The translations under genes were made by a program, and so were the position numbers. Below, in pieces: positions 14,989-23,751 of a stretch of DNA of 32,607 bases. Within the stretch, counting starts at the first letter, position 1. Each line of letters begins with the position of its first letter. The notes beneath the pieces were generated by a model, which saw nothing but the letters and a program-made list of their open reading frames with translations, was not told the DNA's origin and searched no databases. The stretch comes from Clostridia bacterium (GTDB lineage: Bacteria > Bacillota > Clostridia > Christensenellales > Borkfalkiaceae): the NCBI GenBank assembly GCA_017626305.1, contig JAGAIW010000133.1:1-32607 (forward strand), written 5' to 3'.

Positions 14989-16668
14989 ATGTTATATTTA
15001 ACTATTAGCGACAAAAATAAAGTTGTTAAATTTACGGCGAAGGGATGTGCGATTAGAGAAACTTATACGGGCGAATTGTGCACAGGCGACAAAATCAGCA
15101 TTCGTTTAGACGGAACGAATATGCTTGCCGTTCAGCTTGACCCGAGTTTAAAAGAAACTTTTATATATGCGCCTAATAAAAATTTTACTTTTACAATCCC
15201 TTCGATAACCGAATTGAAAATGGCGTATGCACCCAACGCCTTCCAAGGCGAAAAACACCCGATTTTTGTGCGAGAAATAGAAGGTGAGGAATTTTATGCT
15301 ATACGAAACGTTGCGCTAAATTCCCACGATTTACGCTGTAGAACGGGCGGGTATCCGCACGCGAGCGCGAATTTTGTAACACGAGAAGAGCCTTGTTTCT
15401 ACGAGCGCAATGCGATAGACGGCGAAAAAAACAACCAAGGACACGGTCCGTATCCCTATCATTCGTGGGCGGGCGGTGCCCGAAACGATTTGGAATATAC
15501 GCTGGATTTCGGCAAGGAAGTAGAGATAGAAAAGCTCATATTTTTCTTGCGTGCGGATTTTCAGCACGATGCGAATGGAATACCGCATGATTCGTATTGG
15601 AAACATATCGATGTTCAATTTGATGACGGGGAGATTATCAGGGGCGAGTTTACAATGGATAGAACGGTATTCCCGAATACCGATAACGAAAAAGGGCAGG
15701 AAATCGTTTTAGACAAACCTAAAACAACAAGAAAAATAAAATTATTTAATTTCAAACAAGTTACGGAAATTTTAGGGTTTGCGGCGCTCACGCAAATCGA
15801 AGTTTACGGACGGTACATAAAGGAGGATTTTAGTAAAATGGAAGTAAGACAAGCAAGCAATGCAAAGGATGTAAAACACTATACAACGGAAAGATTGAAA
15901 GAAGAGTTCCATATCGCAAATCTTTTCACAAAAGACAACGTAAGAATGGTTTATAGTCATATAGACCGTATCATTACGGTGGGTATTATGCCCGTTCGGC
16001 AAGTTCTTAGATTAGAAGCGGGAAAAGAATTAGCAGCCGACTATTTTTTGCAAAGAAGAGAAATGGGTTGTATCAACATCGGCGGAAAAGGAATAATTAC
16101 GGTAGACGGCGTGGAATATGAAATGAATCCCCGCGACGGGATTTATATCGGTATGGGAAACAAAGAAATTACGTTTAAGAGCGTTGACGAAAATGCGCCG
16201 GCGAAATTTTATGTGAGCTCTTGTCCCGCGCATACAAGCTATCCGATTGTAAAAATCGACATTACCAAAGCAAAGAAAGTGCCGTGCGGAAGCGAGAGAG
16301 AATGCAATAAGCGCGTAATCAATCAGTACATACATCCCGAAGTAATCAAGAGTTGTCAGCTAGCTATGGGTTTAACGCAACTCGAAGTTGGTTCTAACTG
16401 GAATACGATGCCCTGTCATACGCACGATAGAAGAATGGAAGTGTATTTGTATTTAGATATGGGCGAAGACGACGTGGTATTCCATATGATGGGCGAGCCT
16501 ACTCAAACGCGTCATATCATTATGCACAATGAAGAAGCGGTTATTTCGCCGTCATGGTCAATTCATTCGGGCGTGGGTACGAAAAATTATTCGTTTATTT
16601 GGTCGATGTGTGGTGAAAACCAAGAATTTACCGATATGGATCATATCCAAACGAAAGATTTATTATAA
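14989..16668 (+). CDS. kduI: Fusion of a discoidin-like domain to 5-keto-4-deoxyuronate isomerase (KduI)
   Basis: A 559-residue product with two parts. Residues 1 to about 280 form a beta-rich region whose second half resembles an F5/8-type (galactose-binding-like) domain, with GGYPHASAN, NAIDGEKNNQGHGPYPYHSW and FLRADFQHD motifs. From Met284 on, it is a full KduI with all four metal ligands. KduI isomerises 5-dehydro-4-deoxy-D-glucuronate to 3-deoxy-D-glycero-2,5-hexodiulosonate. ATG 14989 is chosen because GAGGAGA (14979-14985) precedes it; that site would fall inside the coding region if the ATG at 14977 were used. KduI is normally a stand-alone protein of about 278 residues, so the fusion is odd. 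Confidence 0.85.
   Translation: MLYLTISDKNKVVKFTAKGCAIRETYTGELCTGDKISIRLDGTNMLAVQLDPSLKETFIYAPNKNFTFTIPSITELKMAYAPNAFQGEKHPIFVREIEGEEFYAIRNVALNSHDLRCRTGGYPHASANFVTREEPCFYERNAIDGEKNNQGHGPYPYHSWAGGARNDLEYTLDFGKEVEIEKLIFFLRADFQHDANGIPHDSYWKHIDVQFDDGEIIRGEFTMDRTVFPNTDNEKGQEIVLDKPKTTRKIKLFNFKQVTEILGFAALTQIEVYGRYIKEDFSKMEVRQASNAKDVKHYTTERLKEEFHIANLFTKDNVRMVYSHIDRIITVGIMPVRQVLRLEAGKELAADYFLQRREMGCINIGGKGIITVDGVEYEMNPRDGIYIGMGNKEITFKSVDENAPAKFYVSSCPAHTSYPIVKIDITKAKKVPCGSERECNKRVINQYIHPEVIKSCQLAMGLTQLEVGSNWNTMPCHTHDRRMEVYLYLDMGEDDVVFHMMGEPTQTRHIIMHNEEAVISPSWSIHSGVGTKNYSFIWSMCGENQEFTDMDHIQTKDLL
15819..15840 (+). promoter_or_regulatory. Internal ribosome binding site and start codon of kduI
   Basis: AAAGGAGG (15819-15826) is a full anti-Shine-Dalgarno match, 11 nt before ATG 15838, exactly where KduI homology begins. 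Out of frame between them are tandem stops TAG TAA (15831-15836), which would end the upstream gene if its frame were shifted by one base. Confidence 0.8.
15838..16668 (+). CDS. kduI: KduI, stand-alone product from the internal start
   Basis: Starting at ATG 15838 gives 276 residues, the normal KduI length, and matches E. coli KduI from its first residues (MEVRQ against MDVRQ). The zinc-site residues are His194, His196, Glu201 and His243, in MPCHTHDRRMEVY and SPSWSIHSGVG. Given the strong internal ribosome binding site, this may be the main or even only isomerase product. It acts on the unsaturated uronate released by the GH88 enzyme and passes product to KduD, whose gene starts 12 nt downstream. 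Entered separately from the fusion because both products are plausible. Confidence 0.8.
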   Translation: MEVRQASNAKDVKHYTTERLKEEFHIANLFTKDNVRMVYSHIDRIITVGIMPVRQVLRLEAGKELAADYFLQRREMGCINIGGKGIITVDGVEYEMNPRDGIYIGMGNKEITFKSVDENAPAKFYVSSCPAHTSYPIVKIDITKAKKVPCGSERECNKRVINQYIHPEVIKSCQLAMGLTQLEVGSNWNTMPCHTHDRRMEVYLYLDMGEDDVVFHMMGEPTQTRHIIMHNEEAVISPSWSIHSGVGTKNYSFIWSMCGENQEFTDMDHIQTKDLL

Positions 16669-16680
16669 GGAGTTATAAAA

Positions 16681-17478
16681 ATGGAGAGTATGTTTTCTTT
16701 AAAGGGAAAAGTTGCGCTCGTAACAGGCGCAAGCTACGGTATCGGCTTTGCCATTGCGAAAGCGTTTGCGAAAGCGGGCGCTACCATTGTTTTCAACGAT
16801 ATAAAGCAAGAATTTGTAGACAAAGGCTTGGCGGCGTATGAAGCGGAAGGCGTTAAGGCGCACGGCTACGTATGCGACGTAACGGACGAAAATGCAGTAA
16901 GCGAGTACATATCGAAAGTGGAAAAGGAAGTTGGCGTCGTGGATATTCTTGTCAATAACGCGGGCATTATCAAGCGTATTCCTATGCACGAAATGAGCGC
17001 GTCGGAGTTTAGAAAAGTAATCGACGTGGATTTAAACGCTCCGTTTATTATGTCGAAAGCGGTCATTCCTTCTATGATAAAGAAAGGCGGCGGTAAAATT
17101 ATTAACATTTGTTCTATGATGAGCGAACTTGGCAGAGAAACCGTTTCCGCATATGCAGCGGCGAAGGGTGGTTTAAAAATGCTCACGAAAAATATCGCAA
17201 GCGAATACGGCGAATACAACATTCAATGTAACGGTATCGGTCCTGGGTATATTGCAACTCCGCAAACGGCGCCGCTTAGAGAAAAACAAGCGGACGGCTC
17301 ACGTCATCCGTTCGATAGCTTTATTATCGCAAAAACGCCTGCGGCACGTTGGGGAAATCCCGAAGATTTGGCGGGACCTGCCGTGTTCTTGGCGAGCGAA
17401 GCGTCCAACTTTGTAAACGGACATATTTTATACGTAGACGGTGGGATTTTAGCGTATATTGGGAAACAGCCGAAATAA
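16681..17478 (+). CDS. kduD: 2-dehydro-3-deoxy-D-gluconate 5-dehydrogenase (SDR family)
   Basis: A 265-residue short-chain dehydrogenase that reduces the KduI product to 2-keto-3-deoxygluconate with NAD(P)H. The Rossmann motif TGASYGIG (15-22), NNAG (92-95) and the catalytic Ser145, Tyr158 and Lys162 are all visible. Sequence alone cannot fully separate KduD from gluconate 5-dehydrogenase; the position directly after kduI makes KduD the better reading. AAGGAG lies just before the start. No 2-keto-3-deoxygluconate kinase or aldolase gene is in the window, so the last steps must be encoded elsewhere. Confidence 0.88.
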   Translation: MESMFSLKGKVALVTGASYGIGFAIAKAFAKAGATIVFNDIKQEFVDKGLAAYEAEGVKAHGYVCDVTDENAVSEYISKVEKEVGVVDILVNNAGIIKRIPMHEMSASEFRKVIDVDLNAPFIMSKAVIPSMIKKGGGKIINICSMMSELGRETVSAYAAAKGGLKMLTKNIASEYGEYNIQCNGIGPGYIATPQTAPLREKQADGSRHPFDSFIIAKTPAARWGNPEDLAGPAVFLASEASNFVNGHILYVDGGILAYIGKQPK

Positions 17479-17496
17479 AAAGCAGGGAGAACGATT

Positions 17497-19125
17497 ATGT
17501 ATCGTTATAATTATGAAAGATTAAACGAAATAACCAAAACTGAAAAGGGAAAAGCCTATGTAAAAGGTTTGCAAGAGTATTATAACGAACATTATGCAAA
17601 TACGCCTATTTTGTCGTTGAGCTATTCTTACGCAAAGCGGTTTCATTTAGACGGTAATAGAGTAAAGTTTCAAGATATGTATTTTGAACGTAGAAAGCGA
17701 TTGATGATATTACAAGTCTTATCGCTTGCGGACAATCGTTATATTGAAGAGCTGGAAGAAATTATGGCGGCAATTTGCGACGAGTTCACTTGGGTTGTAC
17801 CCGCGCATACTTATTGCGAAATCGATTTGTTTTCCGCGGAAACAGCTATGTATTTAGCTGAAACGGTTTACATTTTTCAAGACAAACTTTCTAAGGACAT
17901 TCGCGATAGAGTTTACGTCTCTATAGAAAATAAAATCGTCAAGATATACGAAAAAAATCCTTTTTATTGGGATACTCTTAAAAACAATTGGATAGCGGTA
18001 TGCGGTTGCGGGATAGGGCTTGCCTATTTATATCTTTTCCCTGAAAGATTTGATTTAATCAAAGAGCATATACTCAACACGATGAACTTATATTTAAGCG
18101 CCCTTGATTCCCAAGGATACTGCAACGAAGGATACAGTTATTGGGTATATGGTTTTGGGTTTTTCTGTCTGTTTTATGACGTTTACGAGCAATTAACAGG
18201 CGAGCGCCCCCCGATTTTGAATAGCGAAGTCGTAAAAAAAACGTTACGATACGGACAAAATTCAATGCTCGATAAAAACGTTTTTTTACCTTTCGCTGAC
18301 GGTGGTTCGAAAGGTGAACACGACGAGGGGATTATTTTATGTACTATGGAGCGTATGTTCAACGTAGATTTTTATTTTGACGAAAGCGGGCTGTTTGCTC
18401 CAAGTAGTCAAGCGTTAGGATATCGGGTATTGGATACTTTAAACAGGGAGCGCAAACAAAAAGAAAAAACGAAAGAAACGATTTATTACAAAGAAAGTCA
18501 AGTCTTTATACGTCAAAACGGAAATTATGTTTTTACCGTTAAAGGTGGACACAACAACGAATATCACAATCACAACGATGTTGGCGCGTTTGCGCTTATC
18601 AAAAACGGGAAACAGTATATTGCGGATATAGGTGTTGGGGAATATACAAGGCAATATTTTGATAATGGACAACGTTATGAAATATTCCCGTGCAGTTCGC
18701 TTTCTCATAGCGTCCCGATTATAGACGGTAATCCGCAGGCTTTTGGGCAAGAATTTTTTGGAAACGTATTGGAGTGGAATGAAAATTCGATTGCGATAGA
18801 TATTGCAAAAGCTTACAAAGCAAGCGCGACAAAACTGGTTGTAGAATACCGCACAAATAAAAACGGAATCGACGTAACATATCGCTATGACGGGATTCAG
18901 GAAAAAATAGTTTTTAGGTTTGTCAGCTTTATAGAACCGAAAATAATGAGAGGTAAAGCTTTTATTGAAGATTTAGAAATCACATCCAATTTCAACGTTT
19001 TACCCAAAATAGAAAAACGAGCTTACGCTAAATATCTGGGGAAGGCGGGGCTTGCTTATATCGTAGATTATGAAGTGAATAAAAGCGGAAGCGGATTTGC
19101 GAACTTTTCGTTCCAATTTCAATAA
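17497..19125 (+). CDS. Heparinase II/III-like polysaccharide lyase, cytoplasmic
   Basis: A 542-residue protein with an alpha/alpha-toroid N-terminal half and a C-terminal beta-sandwich. Candidate catalytic or binding residues lie in KNNWIA (162-167), EGYSYW (211-216), the hallmark HNHNDVGAF (357-365) and SLSHS (401-405). Enzymes of this superfamily (PL12, PL15, PL17, PL21, PL33) eliminate across uronic-acid linkages and leave a 4,5-unsaturated uronate, which the following GH88 enzyme removes. There is no signal peptide, so it should be an exo- or oligosaccharide lyase acting after import. The exact family and glycan (heparan, hyaluronan, chondroitin, alginate-like) cannot be fixed from motifs. 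Confidence 0.85.
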   Translation: MYRYNYERLNEITKTEKGKAYVKGLQEYYNEHYANTPILSLSYSYAKRFHLDGNRVKFQDMYFERRKRLMILQVLSLADNRYIEELEEIMAAICDEFTWVVPAHTYCEIDLFSAETAMYLAETVYIFQDKLSKDIRDRVYVSIENKIVKIYEKNPFYWDTLKNNWIAVCGCGIGLAYLYLFPERFDLIKEHILNTMNLYLSALDSQGYCNEGYSYWVYGFGFFCLFYDVYEQLTGERPPILNSEVVKKTLRYGQNSMLDKNVFLPFADGGSKGEHDEGIILCTMERMFNVDFYFDESGLFAPSSQALGYRVLDTLNRERKQKEKTKETIYYKESQVFIRQNGNYVFTVKGGHNNEYHNHNDVGAFALIKNGKQYIADIGVGEYTRQYFDNGQRYEIFPCSSLSHSVPIIDGNPQAFGQEFFGNVLEWNENSIAIDIAKAYKASATKLVVEYRTNKNGIDVTYRYDGIQEKIVFRFVSFIEPKIMRGKAFIEDLEITSNFNVLPKIEKRAYAKYLGKAGLAYIVDYEVNKSGSGFANFSFQFQ

Positions 19126-19139
19126 TAGAGAGGAGAATT

Positions 19140-20294
19140 ATGCATTACGCTACTTTGATAAAAAACAATAAAGATTGGATAGACAGAGTGTGGCGAAAAT
19201 TAGACGAGAAACTGTCGCGCGTAGCCGTAAAAAGCCGCAATAAAATACCTTATACGACGATAAACGGGGTCCACGACGACAGGTCGCAGGGCGAAGGAAT
19301 TTTAATGTGGACAAACGGCTTTTGGGGCGGACTTATGTGGCAAATGTATATTGGCACAAAAAAGGACTGCTATAAGCAAACGGCCGAAGAATCGGAAAAA
19401 ATGTTAGATGGGGCATTTCACTACACGAAAAGCTTACATCACGACGTGGGTTTTATGTGGCATTTAACAAGCGGGGTAAATTATCGTTTAACCGGCAACG
19501 TTGCCTCTAAAAACCGCAACCTTCTTGCGGCAATGTCGCTTATGAGTCGGTATAACGTGGACGGAGAATTTATACGTTGTTGGAACGATGACGCTTGGAA
19601 TGGCGAGAACGTTGCAGGGTGGACGATTATCGATTGTATGATGAATATTCCACTTCTTTATTGGGCGAGCAAAGAAATAGGGGACGCGCGATTTGCAAAA
19701 ATAGCAATGCGCCATGCCGATATGTCGATGCACGACCACGTTCGGGCGGACGGTTCGGTAAATCATATCGTCGTTCACGATACGGAAAAAGCAAACGTTG
19801 TGCTCGATGTAAAAAAGGGACAAGGTTATGCGGAGAATTCCTGTTGGTCAAGAGGCTCAGGCTGGGCGTTGTACGGTTTCGTTCTATCGTATATACACAC
19901 AAAAAAGAAAGAATATTTGGAAACCGCTAAAAAAGTTGCGGAACATTTTATTCGAGAGACGGAAAAAACAAATTGGTTGCCAAGAGTGGATTTTTGTCAA
20001 CCGGAAGAGCCTATTTATTACGATTCTACGGCGGGCGCGATTGCGGCTTGCGGCTTAATCGAATTGGCAAAAATCGTAGAAGAGACAGAAAGTGAAAAAT
20101 TTCTCTCTGCGGCGCTCAATATTTTGAGAGCAATGGAAAAGAATTGGTGCGATTGGACGGACGAAGAAGATTCCATTTTGCAAATGGGGAGCTTAATGTA
20201 CGGAAAAGATAATCATATGCCGATTATTTATGGGGATTACTTTTTTGCGGAAGCAATTTTGAAATTAAAAGGAACGGACTTTTTGGCTTGGTAA
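19140..20294 (+). CDS. Unsaturated glucuronyl hydrolase (GH88)
   Basis: A 384-residue (alpha/alpha)6-barrel enzyme that hydrates and releases the 4,5-unsaturated glucuronate left at the non-reducing end by lyases. The two key acids are expected at Asp102 (HDVGF) and Asp165 (IIDCMMN). The segments TNGFWGGLMWQ (58-68) and CWSRGSGWALYG and the YYDSTAGAIAA motif favour GH88 over GH105. No signal peptide is present. It lies 14 nt after the lyase gene, fitting a lyase, GH88, KduI, KduD chain encoded in one operon. The substrate could be a glycosaminoglycan disaccharide or another glucuronan fragment. Confidence 0.9.
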   Translation: MHYATLIKNNKDWIDRVWRKLDEKLSRVAVKSRNKIPYTTINGVHDDRSQGEGILMWTNGFWGGLMWQMYIGTKKDCYKQTAEESEKMLDGAFHYTKSLHHDVGFMWHLTSGVNYRLTGNVASKNRNLLAAMSLMSRYNVDGEFIRCWNDDAWNGENVAGWTIIDCMMNIPLLYWASKEIGDARFAKIAMRHADMSMHDHVRADGSVNHIVVHDTEKANVVLDVKKGQGYAENSCWSRGSGWALYGFVLSYIHTKKKEYLETAKKVAEHFIRETEKTNWLPRVDFCQPEEPIYYDSTAGAIAACGLIELAKIVEETESEKFLSAALNILRAMEKNWCDWTDEEDSILQMGSLMYGKDNHMPIIYGDYFFAEAILKLKGTDFLAW

Positions 20295-20346
20295 ACAAAA
20301 CAAAATTTTTAAACGTATAAAATATTTGATAAAAAGGAGAAAAGGT

Positions 20347-21942
20347 ATGAATTATAAACATTTTGGCGTAATGCTCGATTGTTCAAGAAATGCTGTAATG
20401 AAAGTTTCCGAAGTGAAACGAATGATAGATTGTCTTGTGAAGATGGGATACGATACGTTGGAATTATATACGGAAGACACGTATGAAATCGAAGACGAGC
20501 CGTATTTTGGATATATGCGTGGACGATATACGACTCGGGAAATTAAAGAAATTGATGCATACGCCAAAGAAAAGGGCGTAGAACTGATTCCTTGCATCCA
20601 AACGTTGGCACACTTTACCAATTTAACAAAATTAGAGCAGTATCGGGATATTGTGGACTTTGGCGACATTCTTTTGATTGATGAAGAAAAAACGTACGTA
20701 CTTATAGAAAAGATTTTTAAAACGCTTTCTGAAAACTTCACGTCACGTCTTGTGAATATCGGAATGGACGAAGCGCATATGGTTGGGCTTGGTAAATATT
20801 TGGATAAACACGGTTATCAAAACCGTTTTGAAATTTTACTTAGACATTTGAATAGGGTTGTAAAAATAGCTGCGAAATACGGTTTTACGCCGCATATGTG
20901 GAGCGATATGTTTTTCCGTCTTGTGAACAACGGATTATATTACGGAAAAGATATACACATTCCCAAAGAAGTGGCGGAGAATATGCCTGAAAATATAGAA
21001 TTAACATTTTGGGATTATTATCACACGGAAAAAAACGATTACGACGAGATGATTCGCGCTCATAAAGAAGCGAAGAGAAATATTTGGTTTGCAGGCGGGG
21101 CTTGGAGTTGGACGGGCTTTGCACCGTTAAACGATTTTACCTTGCGAGCAATGAAACCTGCAATGGCGAGCGTAAGAGAGCATAATATTGAAAACGTATT
21201 CATTACGATGTGGGGTGATAATGGGAAAGAGTGTTCATTTTATGCGCTCTTGCCGTCCTTATATGCAATTCGCTGTTATGCAAACGGCGTAGAAGACATG
21301 AGCGAAATCAAGCAAGGATTTTTAAAATTATTTGGAATTGAATTTGACGATTTTATGCTTTTGGATATTCCAAATATTGCTCCTAAAACCCCCGAATGGA
21401 AACATATTCATACACCGTCTAAAAATCTTTTGTATAGCGATTGTTTTATGAACAGCGAGGATGCTTACGGGGAAGAGGCGGTGGATATAAAATATGGACA
21501 ATACGCTAAGCAATTAGAGGATGCGATAACGCGCGTGGGAGAATACGGGTATATTTTTGAAACGTTATCAAGCTTGTGTCGTGTTTTGGAGCTGAAAGCA
21601 ACTTTGTCTATGCGCACGAGAAAAGCATACAAAGAGCAAGATAGAGCGACATTGAGAAATCTTTTAAACGACTACGCGGAAGTAGAAAGACGTTTGAACA
21701 TCTTCCATAGCAAATTTATTGCTATGTGGGAGAAAGAGAATAAACCGTTTGGTTGGGAAATCCAAGACGTTAGAATCGGTGGTTTAATTAGGCGGATTAA
21801 GACCTGCGGAGAACGAATCGAGAAATATCTCGCGGGCGAAATTACAACAATTGAAGAATTGGATAATGAATTATTACCGTTGTCCAACACCCCGTTCCCT
21901 GTGAGCGTGTATGGTCGTTTGGTTTCCGTCAGCGGATTATAA
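20347..21942 (+). CDS. GH20-type beta-N-acetylhexosaminidase, cytoplasmic
   Basis: A 531-residue TIM-barrel enzyme without the usual N-terminal GH20b domain or a signal peptide. The catalytic Asp141-Glu142 pair sits in NIGMDEAHMVG, as expected for the substrate-assisted GH20 mechanism; the later WSWTGFAP and TMWGDNGKEC segments also fit. A helical C-terminal domain covers about 380-531. It most resembles compact Firmicutes hexosaminidases of the GcnA kind. ATG 20347 is chosen over an in-frame TTG at 20326 because AAGGAG lies between them. With the GH88 enzyme it implies alternating uronate and hexosamine residues in the imported glycan. Confidence 0.85.
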   Translation: MNYKHFGVMLDCSRNAVMKVSEVKRMIDCLVKMGYDTLELYTEDTYEIEDEPYFGYMRGRYTTREIKEIDAYAKEKGVELIPCIQTLAHFTNLTKLEQYRDIVDFGDILLIDEEKTYVLIEKIFKTLSENFTSRLVNIGMDEAHMVGLGKYLDKHGYQNRFEILLRHLNRVVKIAAKYGFTPHMWSDMFFRLVNNGLYYGKDIHIPKEVAENMPENIELTFWDYYHTEKNDYDEMIRAHKEAKRNIWFAGGAWSWTGFAPLNDFTLRAMKPAMASVREHNIENVFITMWGDNGKECSFYALLPSLYAIRCYANGVEDMSEIKQGFLKLFGIEFDDFMLLDIPNIAPKTPEWKHIHTPSKNLLYSDCFMNSEDAYGEEAVDIKYGQYAKQLEDAITRVGEYGYIFETLSSLCRVLELKATLSMRTRKAYKEQDRATLRNLLNDYAEVERRLNIFHSKFIAMWEKENKPFGWEIQDVRIGGLIRRIKTCGERIEKYLAGEITTIEELDNELLPLSNTPFPVSVYGRLVSVSGL

Positions 21943-21950
21943 GATTTAAA

Positions 21951-22014
21951 AACGATAATGAAATTATATTTTATAGCTAATATCGTAGTCGCAAGACTAA
22001 ATTTGAACGATATT
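21951..22014 (+). promoter_or_regulatory. Alternative RNA stems in the leader of the binding-protein gene
   Basis: AATATCGT-AGTC (21979-21990), a GCAA tetraloop, GACT (21995-21998), an 8-nt bulge and ACGATATT (22007-22014) form a 12-bp bulged hairpin. ACGATA also occurs at 21952-21957 and could instead pair with TATCGT (21981-21986), so two exclusive folds are possible. The 107-nt gap is the longest in the operon. It could be an RNA-processing or stabilising element that raises expression of the binding protein, or an operator pair. There is no T tract, so it is not a plain terminator. Confidence 0.5.
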
Positions 22015-22049
22015 AAATGAAAAATTAAAATAAAACTGCGGAGGTTATC

Positions 22050-23735
22050 ATGAAAAGAACAAGAAAAATTATGAGTACGTTTATGGCAATGTCAATGGTT
22101 GCGTCTGTTGTTGCCAATTTGGCGGCATGTGGTGGCGTTGGGCCGGAAATAGAACAAATCGACCAAGGAAGAACTCAGCTTTACGTTTTAAATTTCAACG
22201 GCGGATTTGGGGATCAATGGTTGAAAGATATAAAGGCGGAATTTGAAGCACTTCACGCAAACGACGTTTATGAAGACGGAAAAAAGGGCGTGCAAATTAT
22301 ATTAAATAGCGGTAAAAAGCTCGGGAACGACATTGAACAGGATTTATTAGAAGCGACGGATGAAATTTATTTTACCGAGTACGTATCGCCCTTATACGAT
22401 TATATTTCAAAGGATTATCTTTTGGATATTACGGATATCGTAACGGAAACGCTTCCGGGTGAAAATAGGTCGATTGAAGATAAGATGTCTCAAACGCAAA
22501 GAGATTTTTTGAAAGTGGATTTTACGGGTTCGGAAAATACGAAATATTATGCAATTCCCCACTATTCTATTTATACGGGAATCGTTTACGATATCGACCT
22601 GTTTGAAGAACAAGGGTTGTATTTGTTAAAGGACGGTGGCTATTCCATCCCCGGGGCGTTTTTTAACGGGGAATACATAGGCTCAGGCGAGCTTTCAAAC
22701 GGTCCCGACGGACAAGCGGGAACGTATGATGATGGTATGCCCGCAACGTACGACGAGTTTTTTGCTCTTTGTGATTACATGGTCAAGAATAAGGGCATTA
22801 CACCGTTTAATTGGTTTGGGAAACAAGGGGCAATTTACCACGGTAACTTGGTCAATTCTATGCACGCCGATTATGAAGGAATGGAACAAATGCGTCTTAA
22901 CTTTACGTTGAACGGTACGGCGAAAAACCTTGTTTCCGTTGACGCAAGCGGAAACGTGACGAATTTGCCTGATTTGGAAATTACGAATGAAAACGGATAT
23001 GAACTCGCGGCGCAGGGCGGCTACTATTATGCTTTAAAATTTATGGAGCAAGTTATTACGGGAGAAGGTTATCATAACGCAACCAAGACTGGTAGCTTAA
23101 CTTATACGCATTTGCAAGCGCAAAGCGATTATTTATATTCTTCTTATAGACAATCTCCAATTGCGTTTTTAATCGAGGGTACTTGGTGGGAAAATGAAGC
23201 GTCGGATACGTTTGAAGCAATGGCGCAATTTAGTTTAGGAAAATATGACAGACGTTTCGGTATGCTTCCTTTCCCTAAGGCTACGTCTGATAAAATCGGT
23301 GAAAAATTTACGGTGTACGACGGAAAAACGGCGTTTGGGTTTATTGCGAAGAATACGCCGAAACAAAAGCACGAACTTGCCAAAGAATTTCTTCAATTTT
23401 GTTATACGGATGATAAGCTCGCCGACTTCTCCGTTAAAACCAATTCTTTTAGAGACCTTGATTATACGTTGACGGGAGAACAACAGGCGCAGCTTTCTGG
23501 TTTTGGAAGATATCTTTACGACGTAAAGGCGTCCGGTAACTTGGATATCGTATATCCTTTTACAACGACAACGAAATTCGTTAATAATTCGAGTACAATT
23601 CTTGGTTTTATGGGTTATACACGCGTGGACGGTACGGCTGTAAGCGCGGCAAAATATATCGGGAAGCGGTCTCTTTTAGATATGTTTAATGAATCAAAAA
23701 ATTATAGAAAGGCTATTTGGTCGTCGTTAAATTAA
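22050..23735 (+). CDS. ABC transporter sugar-binding lipoprotein (family 1 type)
   Basis: A 561-residue extracellular solute-binding protein. The signal peptide ends in a perfect lipobox NLAAC, with Cys27 as the lipidated residue, so it is tethered to the outer face of the membrane. The mature part has the type of a large oligosaccharide-binding protein, with an Asp/Gly-rich loop around SNGPDGQAGTYDDG (about 210-230) that could bind calcium, followed by PATYDEFFALCDYM. A strong GGAGG site precedes the start. The two permease genes follow directly. The ligand is presumably the oligosaccharide degraded by the upstream enzymes. Confidence 0.9.
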   Translation: MKRTRKIMSTFMAMSMVASVVANLAACGGVGPEIEQIDQGRTQLYVLNFNGGFGDQWLKDIKAEFEALHANDVYEDGKKGVQIILNSGKKLGNDIEQDLLEATDEIYFTEYVSPLYDYISKDYLLDITDIVTETLPGENRSIEDKMSQTQRDFLKVDFTGSENTKYYAIPHYSIYTGIVYDIDLFEEQGLYLLKDGGYSIPGAFFNGEYIGSGELSNGPDGQAGTYDDGMPATYDEFFALCDYMVKNKGITPFNWFGKQGAIYHGNLVNSMHADYEGMEQMRLNFTLNGTAKNLVSVDASGNVTNLPDLEITNENGYELAAQGGYYYALKFMEQVITGEGYHNATKTGSLTYTHLQAQSDYLYSSYRQSPIAFLIEGTWWENEASDTFEAMAQFSLGKYDRRFGMLPFPKATSDKIGEKFTVYDGKTAFGFIAKNTPKQKHELAKEFLQFCYTDDKLADFSVKTNSFRDLDYTLTGEQQAQLSGFGRYLYDVKASGNLDIVYPFTTTTKFVNNSSTILGFMGYTRVDGTAVSAAKYIGKRSLLDMFNESKNYRKAIWSSLN

Positions 23736-23751
23736 GAAAAAGGAGCTAAAA

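Noticed and set aside
22004-22031. Promoter-like TTGAAC-16-TAAAAT before the binding-protein gene
   Set aside because: A transcript would start almost at the ribosome binding site, and the sequence is AT-rich enough for a chance match.
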